DNA of 64,000 nucleotides from Microbacterium horticulturae (GCF_029094505.1 NZ_CP119108.1:620001-684000), one strand, 5' to 3'; shown: positions 8,046-17,034, numbered from the stretch's first letter. Notes: generated from the letters alone by a model not told the origin. Numbers and translations are program-made.

Positions 8046-8088
8046 TGTTACCGGTCACATCTTGCGACAGAAATTGTGAGCGCTAACA
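8046..8088 (+). promoter_or_regulatory. Two LacI-type operators upstream of the ytf operon
   Basis: TGTTACCGGTCACA (8046-8059) and TGTGAGCGCTAACA (8075-8088) are CG-centred near-palindromes of the LacI-family type; their centres are 29 bp apart. The first differs by one base from the core of the perfect palindrome upstream of araD (35615-35630). The second resembles the E. coli lac operator half-site (AATTGTGAGCG). The LacI gene at the end of this operon, or the LacI gene beside araDBA, is the likely binder. Confidence 0.75.
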
Positions 8089-8160
8089 TTTTGAGCGCCG
8101 GCACGGGCCGGATTCGCAGACGGGCTGGGAGCTCAGCCCCTCGACAAGGGAGTCAATGCA

Positions 8161-9147
8161 ATGAAGAAAGGCATCTTCGCGGCCGTGGCCGCGGTCGGAC
8201 TCGCCGCGATCGCCCTCACCGGGTGTTCCTCGGCGTCGGGCACCTCGGGCGCCGGTGGCGGTGCAAAGGGTGACACCATCAAGGTCGGCTTCTCGCAGGA
8301 GGGCGCCGAGAGCGGGTGGCGCACTGCGAACACGAAGTCGCTGCAAGAGGCCCTCTCCGCCGACAACGGCTTCAAGCTGACGTTCTCGGATGCGCAGCAG
8401 AAGCAGGAGAACCAGATCGCGGCGATCCGCAGCTTCATCACCCAGGGCGTGGACGCGATCGTCTTCGCGCCGGTCGTGGAGACCGGGTGGACCGATGTGC
8501 TCAAGCAGGCGAAGCAGGCCGGCATCCCAGTCATCCTCGAGGACCGCGACGTCGACGCCGATGATCAGCAGTACATCACCTCTCGGGTCGGCGACGACTT
8601 CGAGAAGGAGGGCGAGACGGCCTGCACCTGGATCACCGACAACTTCAACGGCAAGGGCGCGAACATGGTCGTGCTCGAGGGTACCGCGGGTTCGAGCGCG
8701 GCCAACGATCGCACGACCGGCTGTGCCAAGGCCATGCAGGGGTCTGACATCAACATCCTCGACCAGCAGGACGGCAACTTCACGCGCGCGCAGGGCAAGA
8801 CCGTGATGGAGGGCTTCTTGCAGAAGTACGGCGAGAAGATCAACGTCCTGTTCGCGCAGAACGACGACATGGGGCTGGGCGCGCTCGACGCGATCAAGGC
8901 CGCGGGCCTCACGCCCGGCAAAGACATCCAGATCGTCACGGTCGACGGCACGCACGACGGCCTGACCGCGGTCGCCAACGGCGAGTTCAACTACGTCGTG
9001 GAGTGCAACCCGCTGCTGGGCGACCAGGTGGCGAAGGTCGTGAAGGACGTCGTCGCCGGTACCAGCGTCGACAAGCTGTACCTCGCGAAAGACGAGGCCT
9101 TCGACCAGGCCGCCGCCAAGACGGCGCTGCCGGACCGCAAGTACTGA
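8161..9147 (+). CDS. ytfQ: YtfQ-like furanose ABC transporter substrate-binding lipoprotein
   Basis: Protein of 328 aa with a lipoprotein signal (MKKGIFAAVAAVGLAAIALTGC, Cys 22) and a periplasmic-binding fold of the ribose/galactose type. GFSQEGAESGWRTANT is close to the start of mature E. coli YtfQ, which binds galactofuranose; other family motifs are QKQENQIAAIRSFITQGVDAIVFAPVVETGW and AQNDDMGLGALDAIKAAG in segments. AAGGGAG precedes the ATG. It heads an operon with ATPase, two permeases, a second ATPase and a LacI regulator. Because the surrounding locus is devoted to L-arabinose, the ligand may be L-arabinofuranose or free arabinose rather than galactofuranose; this is inference from context. 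Confidence 0.88.
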   Translation: MKKGIFAAVAAVGLAAIALTGCSSASGTSGAGGGAKGDTIKVGFSQEGAESGWRTANTKSLQEALSADNGFKLTFSDAQQKQENQIAAIRSFITQGVDAIVFAPVVETGWTDVLKQAKQAGIPVILEDRDVDADDQQYITSRVGDDFEKEGETACTWITDNFNGKGANMVVLEGTAGSSAANDRTTGCAKAMQGSDINILDQQDGNFTRAQGKTVMEGFLQKYGEKINVLFAQNDDMGLGALDAIKAAGLTPGKDIQIVTVDGTHDGLTAVANGEFNYVVECNPLLGDQVAKVVKDVVAGTSVDKLYLAKDEAFDQAAAKTALPDRKY

Positions 9148-9153
9148 CGGCTC

Positions 9154-9184
9154 GGGCGCCGGTGCGGACATCCGCCCGGCGCCC
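9154..9184 (+). promoter_or_regulatory. Strong intercistronic stem-loop after the binding-protein gene
   Basis: GGGCGCCGG (9154-9162) pairs perfectly with CCGGCGCCC (9176-9184), and inside it GCGGA pairs with TCCGC around CA. The hairpin starts 7 bp after the ytfQ stop codon and has no T-tract. Such structures after binding-protein genes commonly stabilise the upstream message or attenuate read-through, so that the binding protein is made in excess. Confidence 0.7.
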
Positions 9185-9205
9185 CCGTCACGGCAGAGGA
9201 GCCGC

Positions 9206-10738
9206 ATGAGCAACGACATCGTCGCCGAACTGCGCGACATCTCCATCTCCTTCCCCGGGGTGAAGGCGCTCGACGGCGTGGACCTGGTGCTTCGCGCCGG
9301 TGAGATCCATGCGCTGATGGGCGAGAACGGAGCCGGCAAATCCACCCTGATCAAGGCGCTGACCGGCGTGTATGCGATCGACGCCGGCACGGTGACGGTC
9401 GACGGCAGCGCCCGCCGCTTCGCCGGGACCGCCGACGCGCAGGACGCCGGCATCGCGACGGTGTATCAGGAGGTCAACCTCTGCGAGAACCTCACGGTCG
9501 GTGAGAACGTCATGCTCGGCCGGGAGGTGCGCGGCCCGTTCGGCATCAGCTGGCGGGCCACGCACACGCGCGCGGCGCAGGCGCTGGCCGGGCTCGGTCT
9601 GCGCATCGACCCCCGTTCGCTGCTCGCGTCGCACTCGCTCGCCGTGCAGCAGCTGGTCGCCATCGCCCGCGCCACCGTGCTCGATTCCCGGGTGCTCGTG
9701 CTCGACGAGCCGACCTCGAGCCTCGACCGCGGCGAGGTCGAGCAGCTGTTCGCCGTCGTGCGACGGATGCGCGAGCGCGGCGTCGCCGTGCTGTTCGTCT
9801 CGCACTTTCTCGACCAGATCTACGAGCTGTGCGACCGCATCACCGTGCTGCGCAACGGACGTCTGGTCGGCGAGTACCCGACCGTCGACCTACCGCGCCA
9901 CGAGCTCATAGCGAAGATGCTCGGGCGCGAGGTCGAGCACCTCGACGAGATCGGCGAACGCGCTGAACGGGCGGCGCAGCCGGCCGCCGGCGTCCCGGTG
10001 CTGCGCACCGAGGCGCTGGCGCGCAAGGGCGCCGTCGACCCCTTCGACATCACGATCCTGCCCGGTGAGATCGTCGGATTCGCAGGGCTGCTCGGATCGG
10101 GCCGCACCGAATCGGCTCGGCTCGTCTACGGCGCCGACCGCCCCGATGGCGGCACCATCCGGCTCGATGACCGCGTGACCAAGGTGAGCAGTCCGCGCAC
10201 GGCCCTCGCGCACCGGCTCGCGTTCTCGTCGGAAGACCGGCGCAGCGAAGGCATCATCGCAGACCTCACCGTGCGCGAGAACCTCGTGCTCGCCGTGCAG
10301 GCCAAGCGCGGCTGGTGGCGACGCGTGCCCAAGGCGCAGCAGGACGCCATCGTCGAGCGGTACATGACCGCGCTCGGCGTGCGCCCGGCCGATCCCGACG
10401 CGCTGATCCGCAATCTGTCGGGCGGCAACCAGCAGAAGGTGCTGCTGGGTCGGTGGCTGGCCACCGAGCCCGAGCTGCTCATTCTCGACGAGCCGACCCG
10501 CGGCATCGACGTGGGTGCCAAGGCCGAGATCCAGACCGTCATCGCCGACCTCGCCGCCGACGGCCTGGCCGTGCTGTTCATCTCGTCGGAGCTCGAAGAG
10601 GTCGTGCGCCTGTCGCACCGCATCTACGTGCTGCGCGACCGGCGTATCATCGGCGAGATCGCCGACGGCGCCGACATCGATGTCGATCGCATCGTCGCCC
10701 TCATCGCGGACGACAAGAGTGGGGAGAAGGCGGCATGA
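9206..10738 (+). CDS. ytfR: Sugar ABC transporter ATP-binding protein (YtfR-like, two domains)
   Basis: Protein of 510 aa with two fused ATPase domains, as in RbsA/MglA/YtfR. Domain 1 has Walker A GENGAGKST (about residue 39), a degenerate signature HSLAVQQLVAIARA and Walker B VLVLDEPTSSLD. Domain 2 has the modified Walker A region GLLGSGRTE, the strong signature LSGGNQQKVLLGRWL and LLILDEPTRGIDVGAK. It powers the YtfT/YjfF permeases. AGGAG lies ahead of the ATG. The stop overlaps the next start (ATGA), so translation is coupled. Confidence 0.92.
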   Translation: MSNDIVAELRDISISFPGVKALDGVDLVLRAGEIHALMGENGAGKSTLIKALTGVYAIDAGTVTVDGSARRFAGTADAQDAGIATVYQEVNLCENLTVGENVMLGREVRGPFGISWRATHTRAAQALAGLGLRIDPRSLLASHSLAVQQLVAIARATVLDSRVLVLDEPTSSLDRGEVEQLFAVVRRMRERGVAVLFVSHFLDQIYELCDRITVLRNGRLVGEYPTVDLPRHELIAKMLGREVEHLDEIGERAERAAQPAAGVPVLRTEALARKGAVDPFDITILPGEIVGFAGLLGSGRTESARLVYGADRPDGGTIRLDDRVTKVSSPRTALAHRLAFSSEDRRSEGIIADLTVRENLVLAVQAKRGWWRRVPKAQQDAIVERYMTALGVRPADPDALIRNLSGGNQQKVLLGRWLATEPELLILDEPTRGIDVGAKAEIQTVIADLAADGLAVLFISSELEEVVRLSHRIYVLRDRRIIGEIADGADIDVDRIVALIADDKSGEKAA

Positions 10739-11799
10739 CCATGCTCAGACGGATGGTGCGGCATCCCCTCTTCTGGCCGGTGCTGGCCCTCGTGGTGCTC
10801 ATCATCGTGAACACGATCTCGCGTCCGAGCTTCGTCAGCATCACCGTGAAAGACGGCGGACTGTACGGATCGCTCATCGACATCCTGCGCAACAGCTCGC
10901 AGCTCATGCTCGTGTCGCTGGGCATGACCCTCGTCATCGCCACCCGCGGGATCGACCTGTCGGTCGGGGCCGTGTTGGCGGTGTCGGGCGCCGTGTCGCT
11001 GACGATCATCGGCTCGTCCGACAGCCCCGGCGACCTCGGCACGGTGACCGTGGCCATCCTCACCGGCCTGCTGGTGACCCTGGTGCTCGGCATCTGGAAC
11101 GGATTCCTCGTCTCGGTGGTGAAGATCCAGCCGATCATCGCGACGCTGCTGCTCATGTTCGCCGGGCGCGGCATCGCGATGCTCATCACAAAGGGCCAGA
11201 TCACCACGATCACCAGCGCCCCCTACCGCTACCTGTCGTCGGGCCACCTGTTCGGACTGCCCGTGGCCTTCCTCATCGCGCTCGTCGTCGTCGTGCTGGT
11301 GGCGCTCGTGGTGCGCCGGACGGCACTCGGGATGCTGCTGGAAGCGGTCGGCATCAACCCCGAGGCGAGCCGGCTCGCGGGCGTGCAATCGCGTGGCATC
11401 ATCTGGATGGTCTACGCGCTGTCGGGCGTGCTGGCCGGTCTTGCCGGCATCCTCTACAGCTCCAACATCTCCGCGGCCGACGCGAACAACGCCGGGCTGA
11501 ACATCGAGCTCGACGCGATCCTCGCGGTCGTCATCGGCGGCACCTCGCTGATGGGCGGGAAGTTCTCGATCTCGGGGACAGTCGTCGGTGTGCTCGTCAT
11601 CCAGACCCTGACCACCTCGATCACCTTCCTCGGCGTGCCACCGGCGGTCACCCCGCTGTTCAAGGCGCTCGTCGTGATCGTGATCTGCCTCGTCCAATCT
11701 CAGAAAGCGCGTGACATGCTCTTCTCCCGACGTCGCCGACGTGCGGCGGCCCCGGCGGCCGCCGTCGCACAGGCCGAGGCCGAGGCGGTGGCACGATGA
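10735..11799 (+). CDS. ytfT: Sugar ABC transporter permease (YtfT-like)
   Basis: Protein of 354 aa with about 8-10 membrane segments, of the ribose/galactofuranose permease family. Segments such as GGLYGSLIDILRNSSQ, GMTLVIATRGIDLSVGAV, RTALGMLLEAVGIN, SAADANNAGLNIELDAILAVVIGG and SLMGGKF line up very well with E. coli YtfT as I remember it. The ATG overlaps the ytfR stop by 4 bp, and its own stop overlaps the yjfF start by 4 bp. The C-terminus is an Arg/Ala-rich cytoplasmic tail. Confidence 0.9.
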   Translation: MTMLRRMVRHPLFWPVLALVVLIIVNTISRPSFVSITVKDGGLYGSLIDILRNSSQLMLVSLGMTLVIATRGIDLSVGAVLAVSGAVSLTIIGSSDSPGDLGTVTVAILTGLLVTLVLGIWNGFLVSVVKIQPIIATLLLMFAGRGIAMLITKGQITTITSAPYRYLSSGHLFGLPVAFLIALVVVVLVALVVRRTALGMLLEAVGINPEASRLAGVQSRGIIWMVYALSGVLAGLAGILYSSNISAADANNAGLNIELDAILAVVIGGTSLMGGKFSISGTVVGVLVIQTLTTSITFLGVPPAVTPLFKALVVIVICLVQSQKARDMLFSRRRRRAAAPAAAVAQAEAEAVAR

Positions 11800-12806
11800 G
11801 CGTGCAGACCGCCCCCGCCCTGCCGTTCGAAGACCGCAGCATCCTCACGCGCGTGAAGTCGGCGGCCAGCGCCTGGCTGCCCGTGCTCGCGGCCCTGGCC
11901 ATCCTCATCCTTATGCTCGTGGCCGGGCAGCTGTACTTCGGCGACTTCATCTCGCCGCGGCTCATCTCGGCGCTGTTCGACAACAACCCGTACCTGATAG
12001 TGCTCGCGATCGGCATGACGTTCGTGATCATCACCGGCGGCATCGACCTTTCCGTCGGATCGGTCATAGCCTTCAGCGGGCTGCTCGGCGCGCAGTTGTT
12101 CGCCGCCGGCCTCCCCGCGGTGATAGTGCTGCCACTCATGGTGCTGTCGGGCACCGTGATCGGCGTGATCATCGGTGTGATGGTCGCGGTCTTCGACATC
12201 CAGCCGTTCATCGCGTCGCTGGCGGGCATGTTCCTCGCCCGCGGCCTGGCCTACGTGACGAGTCTGAAGTCGCTGCCCATCAAAGACGACACCCTGAACT
12301 GGCTGCTCGGCGAAAGCTGGGGAGGCGGCGGCTGGTACGTCACGCCGGGCGTCGTGCTGGCGCTCGTGCTGGTGGCGGTGGCGACGTGGATGCTGCACTA
12401 CACGCGTTTCGGACGCACGGTGTACGCGGTGGGCGGCGGTGAGCAGTCGGCGCGACTGATGGGGCTGGCCGTCGACCGCACGAAGTTCCTCGTCTATGTG
12501 ATCAGTGGCACGTGTGCCGGCATCGGCGGCGTGCTGTTCGCCTCGTACACCCAGTCGGGCAATCCGCTGGCGGGCCTGGGCATGGAACTGCAGGCGATCG
12601 CGGCGGTGGTCATCGGCGGCACGATCCTCACCGGCGGCAGCGGCTACATGATCGGTTCGCTGGTCGGCGTGCTCGTGTATGGTCTCATCCAGATCGCGAT
12701 CACCTACATGAGCGTGGACTCGTGGTGGACCTACATCGTGATCGGGATCATGCTTCTCGTGTTCGTGGTGTTCCAGCGCGCACTGTCCGCACGCCGAGGC
12801 GGGTGA
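11796..12806 (+). CDS. yjfF: Sugar ABC transporter permease (YjfF-like)
   Basis: Protein of 336 aa, second permease of the furanose transporter. FDNNPYLIVLAIGMTFVIITGGIDLSVGSVIAFSG, AGMFLARGLAYV, SARLMGLAVDRTK and GMELQAIAAVVIGGTILTGGSG (quoted in part) match the YjfF group. About eight membrane helices are visible. The start overlaps the ytfT stop (ATGA). A 34-bp gap follows before the second ATPase gene. Having two different permeases in one operon is normal for this transporter type, which assembles a YtfT-YjfF heterodimer. Confidence 0.9.
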   Translation: MSVQTAPALPFEDRSILTRVKSAASAWLPVLAALAILILMLVAGQLYFGDFISPRLISALFDNNPYLIVLAIGMTFVIITGGIDLSVGSVIAFSGLLGAQLFAAGLPAVIVLPLMVLSGTVIGVIIGVMVAVFDIQPFIASLAGMFLARGLAYVTSLKSLPIKDDTLNWLLGESWGGGGWYVTPGVVLALVLVAVATWMLHYTRFGRTVYAVGGGEQSARLMGLAVDRTKFLVYVISGTCAGIGGVLFASYTQSGNPLAGLGMELQAIAAVVIGGTILTGGSGYMIGSLVGVLVYGLIQIAITYMSVDSWWTYIVIGIMLLVFVVFQRALSARRGG

Positions 12807-12840
12807 CGCGGGGCGCGACCCCAGTGGAGGACGGCCGACG

Positions 12841-14370
12841 GTGACCAGCGAGGATGTGCCCGTGCTCGAGGCGAGCGGCATCCGCGTGCAGTACGCGGGC
12901 CAGGTGGCGCTCGACGACGTGCGGCTGCGGCTGTTCCCCGGCGAAGTGCACTCGATCATGGGCGAGAACGGCGCCGGCAAGTCGACGCTGATCAAGGCTC
13001 TGACCGGCGTGCTGGCGCCCGATGACGGAGAGATCCGGCTGCGGGGCACTCCGGTCTCGTTCGCGGGACCGGGGGATGCCGCGCGGCACGGGGTGAGCGC
13101 CGTCTACCAGGAGATCGAACTCCTGCCGAACCTCTCGGTGGCCGAGAACATCATGCTCGGCGCCGAGCCGCGCCGATTCGGCGGCATCGACTGGAAGCGC
13201 ACCCGACACGAGGCTGCGAAGGCTCTGAACCGACTGGGGATACGGCTGGATGTGGCATCTCCTCTCCGCCGGCACCCGCCTGCCGTACAGCAGCTCGTCG
13301 CGATAGCACGCGCCGTGCGCGCCGAGCCGACCGTGCTCGTGCTCGACGAGCCCACCTCGAGCCTCGACCAGGACGAGGTGGCAGAGCTCTTCCGCGTCGT
13401 GCGCACGCTGCGCAAAGCCGGCGTGGCGATAGTGTTCATCTCGCACTTCCTCGAGCAGGTCTACGAGATCGCCGACCGTATCACCGTGCTGCGCAACGGA
13501 CGGCTGGTCGGCGAGTACCTCACCACCGACCTTCTGCGCATCGAGCTCGTCGAGAAGATGCTCGGGCGCACGGTGTCGTCGCTGGGACAGATCGCCGAGC
13601 GGGCGAGCCAGATCGAGCCGGCGGTGGATGCCGCGCCCGTGCTCGACGCGCGCGGAGTAGGCAGATCGCGGGCCATCGCGCCCTTCGACCTGCGCATCGA
13701 TGAGGGCGAGGTGATCGGCTTCGCCGGGCTGCTCGGATCAGGACGGACGGATGCCGCGCGCATCCTCTCCGGCGTCGACCGCGCCGACACCGGCAGCATC
13801 GACGTCGAGGGGCGGCGCGTGGCGCTGACCTCGCCGCGCCGGGCGATCCGTCGGGGAGTGGTCTACTCGTCGGAGGACCGCAAGTCGGAGGGGATCATCG
13901 GCGACCTGACGGTGCGCGAGAACATCCTCATCGGCCTGCAGGCAGACAACGGGTGGTTCCGGCCGCTGTCGCGCGCCCGCCAGACCGAGCTTGCCGAGAG
14001 CTACATCGATGCGCTGCATATCGTTCCCGCCGATCCCGAGGCCAAGGCGGGCACCCTCTCGGGCGGCAACCAGCAGAAGGTGCTGCTGGCGCGCTGGCTG
14101 GCGCTGGCGCCGCGGCTGCTGATCCTCGACGAGCCGACCCGCGGCATCGACGTCGGCGCGAAGGTCGACGTGCAGCGGCTGGTGGTGTCGTTCGCCGAGA
14201 ACGGCATGTCGGTGGTGTTCATCTCGGGCGAGCTCGACGAGGTGCTGCGCCTGTCGGATCGGATCGTGGTGCTGCGCGACCGCGAAGTCGTCGCGGTACT
14301 GGAGAATGCTGATATGAGCGACGAGCAGCTGCTGGCGCTCATCGCTCAAGGATCCGAGAACGATGACTGA
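12841..14370 (+). CDS. Second sugar ABC transporter ATP-binding protein in the ytf operon
   Basis: Protein of 509 aa, GTG start preceded by GTGGAGGACGG. Again two fused ATPase domains: Walker A GENGAGKST, HPPAVQQLVAIARA, VLVLDEPTSSLD in the first; GLLGSGRTD, LSGGNQQKVLLARWL and LLILDEPTRGIDVGAK in the second. It is a diverged paralogue of the ytfR-like product encoded 2 kb upstream; both appear intact. E. coli has only one ATPase in this operon. It may form a heteromer with, or replace, the first ATPase, or serve an unlinked transporter. The last 8 bp overlap the LacI gene. Confidence 0.88.
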   Translation: MTSEDVPVLEASGIRVQYAGQVALDDVRLRLFPGEVHSIMGENGAGKSTLIKALTGVLAPDDGEIRLRGTPVSFAGPGDAARHGVSAVYQEIELLPNLSVAENIMLGAEPRRFGGIDWKRTRHEAAKALNRLGIRLDVASPLRRHPPAVQQLVAIARAVRAEPTVLVLDEPTSSLDQDEVAELFRVVRTLRKAGVAIVFISHFLEQVYEIADRITVLRNGRLVGEYLTTDLLRIELVEKMLGRTVSSLGQIAERASQIEPAVDAAPVLDARGVGRSRAIAPFDLRIDEGEVIGFAGLLGSGRTDAARILSGVDRADTGSIDVEGRRVALTSPRRAIRRGVVYSSEDRKSEGIIGDLTVRENILIGLQADNGWFRPLSRARQTELAESYIDALHIVPADPEAKAGTLSGGNQQKVLLARWLALAPRLLILDEPTRGIDVGAKVDVQRLVVSFAENGMSVVFISGELDEVLRLSDRIVVLRDREVVAVLENADMSDEQLLALIAQGSENDD

Positions 14371-15382
14371 CACGCGCGCCCCGCGCAACGCGAACATCTT
14401 CGACGTCGCCCGGTTGGCGGGGGTGTCGCACCAGACGGTGTCGCGCGTCATCAACAACCACCCGAGCGTGAAGCCGGCCACCCGAGAGCGGGTGCAGGAA
14501 GCCATCCGCCAGCTGCGCTATCGCCCCTCGCAGGCGGCGCGGGCCCTCGTGACGAAGCGGTCGCGCACCATCGGGCTGATCACTCCGGCGACCGCGGACT
14601 TCGGTCCGACGACCCTCGCGATCAGCGTGAACGACGCTGCGCGCGACGCGCGCTACGCGGTGGTCAGCGTGAACCTGCCCGACGTGCAGGCGGCGTCGGT
14701 GCGCAATGCCATCGAGGCCATGCTGCGGCAGAACGTCGAGGCGATCGTCGTGATAGCGAACGACGTCGCCGTCGCCGAGTTCGCCCGCGGCACCGACGCG
14801 ACGACCCCCGTCGTCGTGGTCGCCGCCGGCGCCGAGCCCCAGCCGCTGTCGCTGTCGATCGACCAGTACGCCGGCGCGCGCCTGGCGACCCGCCATCTGC
14901 TGGGGCTCGGGTACGAGACCGTCGCGCACATCGCCGGCCCCGCCCGCAACCCCGATGCGTCCGAGCGGGTGCGTGGCTGGATGGCGGAGCTGCGGACGGC
15001 GGACGCCCCGCCCGGGCTGCGGCTGGACGGTGACTGGTCACCGCGCAGCGGACATGCGGCGGGGATGCGGCTGACCGTCACGCCGGGATCGACCGCGGTC
15101 TTCGCCGCCAACGACCAGATGGCGCTCGGGCTCGTCGCGGCGCTGTCGAGCCGTGACCTGCGCGTGCCCGAGGACGTGAGCGTGGTGGGCTTCGACGACA
15201 TCCCCGAGGCCGAGTTCATGTCGCCGCCGCTGACGACGCTGCGGCAGGACTTCGCCCGGCTGGGGGCGCAGACGATGGAGCGCGTGCTCGCGACGCTGGA
15301 GAGCCCGACGCCGCTCGAGCCGGCAGAGCCCCTGGCGACGAAGCTCATCATCCGCGATTCCACGCGGCCCCGCCGTGGGTGA
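14363..15382 (+). CDS. LacI-family regulator of the ytf operon
   Basis: Protein of 339 aa. Helix-turn-helix at residues about 12-33: IFDVARLAGVSHQTVSRVIN, followed by the hinge region (RPSQAARALVTKRSRTIGLI) and a periplasmic-binding-like effector domain (VFAANDQMALGLVAALSS, VSVVGFDDIPEAEF). The gene overlaps the upstream ATPase gene and so belongs to the operon, giving autoregulation if it binds the operators at 8046-8088. Its recognition helix (HQTVSR) is almost the same as that of the LacI protein beside araDBA (AQTVSR), and the two effector domains also look related, suggesting a shared operator. Confidence 0.92.
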   Translation: MTDTRAPRNANIFDVARLAGVSHQTVSRVINNHPSVKPATRERVQEAIRQLRYRPSQAARALVTKRSRTIGLITPATADFGPTTLAISVNDAARDARYAVVSVNLPDVQAASVRNAIEAMLRQNVEAIVVIANDVAVAEFARGTDATTPVVVVAAGAEPQPLSLSIDQYAGARLATRHLLGLGYETVAHIAGPARNPDASERVRGWMAELRTADAPPGLRLDGDWSPRSGHAAGMRLTVTPGSTAVFAANDQMALGLVAALSSRDLRVPEDVSVVGFDDIPEAEFMSPPLTTLRQDFARLGAQTMERVLATLESPTPLEPAEPLATKLIIRDSTRPRRG

Positions 15383-15401
15383 ACACGCTGAAAATGGCCG
15401 A

Positions 15402-15407
15402 TAAGAT
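15402..15407 (+). promoter_or_regulatory. Possible -10 box of the SulP gene
   Basis: TAAGAT stands in the 130-bp gap between the LacI gene and the SulP gene, leaving a leader of about 100 nt. The matching -35 is weak. The leader contains several short G/C-rich palindromes but I recognise no riboswitch. Confidence 0.3.
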
Positions 15408-15512
15408 GGCCGACGGCCGTGGCAGCTCTGTGACGGCACCCCCTCCGCCCCGGCCGGAAGTCCTCGCGACGACGCGTCTTTCGCCATCCCGCCCACTCAT
15501 CGTGAGGACGCC

Positions 15513-17024
15513 ATGACCGCCGTCATCCCCGCTCGTGATCCCGCAGCCCGTTACCGGATTCGGCCCACGGTGTTCGACGCGCTGCGTAGCCCCCGTCTTC
15601 TCACCCGCGAAGTGCTCGCGGGACTGGTCGTGGCCATAGCGCTCATCCCCGAGGCCATCGCGTTCTCGATCATCGCCGGGGTCGATCCCCGCGTCGGCCT
15701 TTTCTCGGCGTTCGTGATGGCCGTCACTATCTCGTTCGTCGGCGGACGCCCCGCGATGATCTCCGCGGCCACCGGAGCGGTCGCGCTCGTGATCGCCCCG
15801 GTCGTCCGCGCTCACGGCATCGACTACCTGATAGCCACGGTCATCCTGGCCGGAGCGTTCCAGATTGTGCTCGCACTGGTGGGCGTCGCCAAGCTCATGC
15901 GGTTCATCCCGCGCAGCGTGATGGTGGGGTTCGTCAACGCGCTCGCGATCCTCATCTTCATCGCTCAGCTGCCGCAGCTGATCGCCGTGCCGTGGGCGGT
16001 GTACCCGCTCGTGGTCGCCGGCCTGCTCATCGTGTTCCTCTTCCCGAAGCTCACCCGCGTTGTCCCGGCGCCGCTCATCGCGATCATCGTGCTCACCGCC
16101 GTCGTCGTGTTCGCAGGGATCGCCGTGCCGAACGTCGGCGACCAGGGCGCCCTGCCTCGCAGCCTGCCGACGCTGTTCCTGCCGCACGTCCCGCTGACCT
16201 GGGAGACCCTGCAGATCATCGGTCCGTACGCAGCGGCGATGGCTGTGGTCGGTCTGCTCGAGTCGCTGATGACGGCCAAGCTCGTCGACGACATCACGGA
16301 CACGCACTCGCGCAAGCCCCGCGAGGCGTTCGGCCAGGGGGTCGCGAACATCGCGTCAGGATTGTTCGGTGGCATGGGTGGGTGCGCGATGATCGGCCAG
16401 ACGATGATCAACGTCAAGGCATCCGGTGCGCGCACGCGGATCTCGACGTTTCTGGCGGGCACATTCCTGCTGATCCTCGTGGTCGTGCTCGGCGACGTCG
16501 TCGCCCTCATCCCGATGGCCGCGCTCGTGGCCGTGATGATCCTCGTCTCGGTGTCGACATTCAACTGGCACAGCATCCGCCTCTCCACGCTGCGCAGGAT
16601 GCCGAAGAGCGAGACCTTCGTGATGGTGATCACCGTCGTGGTCACCGTGCTCACCAACAACCTCGCGATCGGCGTCGTGGTCGGAGTGCTGGCCGCGATG
16701 GTCCTGTTCGCCCGACGGGTCGCCCACGTCGTGAGCGTCACCCGGACCGCCGACGAGGTCACCGCGCGGTACCGGGTCGACGGGGCTCTGTTCTTCGCGT
16801 CGAGCAACGACCTGACGACCCAGTTCGAGTACGCCGAAGACCCTGACAGGATCGTCATCGACATGTCGGCCTCGCACATCTGGGACGCCTCATCGGTCGC
16901 TGCGCTCGACGCCATCGTGACGAAGTACGCCGAGCACGGCAAGCAGGCGACGATCGAGGGCATGAACGCCGCGACGACGCGCCTGCACCGGCGGCTCAGC
17001 GGTGGCCTCGGCGACGGCCACTGA
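15513..17024 (+). CDS. SulP-family anion transporter with C-terminal STAS domain
   Basis: Protein of 503 aa with about 10-12 membrane helices. Family motifs: LAGLVVAIALIPEAIAFSIIAGVDPRVGLFSAF (in part), GGRPAMISAATGAVALV, GVANIASGLFGGMGGCAMIGQT. The C-terminal 110 residues form a STAS domain (VDGALFFASSNDLTTQF, IVIDMSASHIWDASSVAALD). SulP proteins carry sulfate, bicarbonate or other anions; the substrate cannot be decided here. No sulfate-assimilation or carbonic-anhydrase gene is adjacent, so it is an unrelated insertion within the sugar locus. A GTGAGGACGCC stretch precedes the ATG. Confidence 0.9.
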   Translation: MTAVIPARDPAARYRIRPTVFDALRSPRLLTREVLAGLVVAIALIPEAIAFSIIAGVDPRVGLFSAFVMAVTISFVGGRPAMISAATGAVALVIAPVVRAHGIDYLIATVILAGAFQIVLALVGVAKLMRFIPRSVMVGFVNALAILIFIAQLPQLIAVPWAVYPLVVAGLLIVFLFPKLTRVVPAPLIAIIVLTAVVVFAGIAVPNVGDQGALPRSLPTLFLPHVPLTWETLQIIGPYAAAMAVVGLLESLMTAKLVDDITDTHSRKPREAFGQGVANIASGLFGGMGGCAMIGQTMINVKASGARTRISTFLAGTFLLILVVVLGDVVALIPMAALVAVMILVSVSTFNWHSIRLSTLRRMPKSETFVMVITVVVTVLTNNLAIGVVVGVLAAMVLFARRVAHVVSVTRTADEVTARYRVDGALFFASSNDLTTQFEYAEDPDRIVIDMSASHIWDASSVAALDAIVTKYAEHGKQATIEGMNAATTRLHRRLSGGLGDGH

Positions 17025-17034
17025 CGCTGGCCGG

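Noticed and set aside
8071..8090. lac operator from a cloning vector
   Set aside because: AAATTGTGAGCGCTAACATT resembles lacO, but the right half differs, the surrounding DNA is native, and a second LacI-type site lies beside it.
15383..15512. Riboswitch in the SulP leader
   Set aside because: Short palindromes are present, but I could not fit them to any known riboswitch class.
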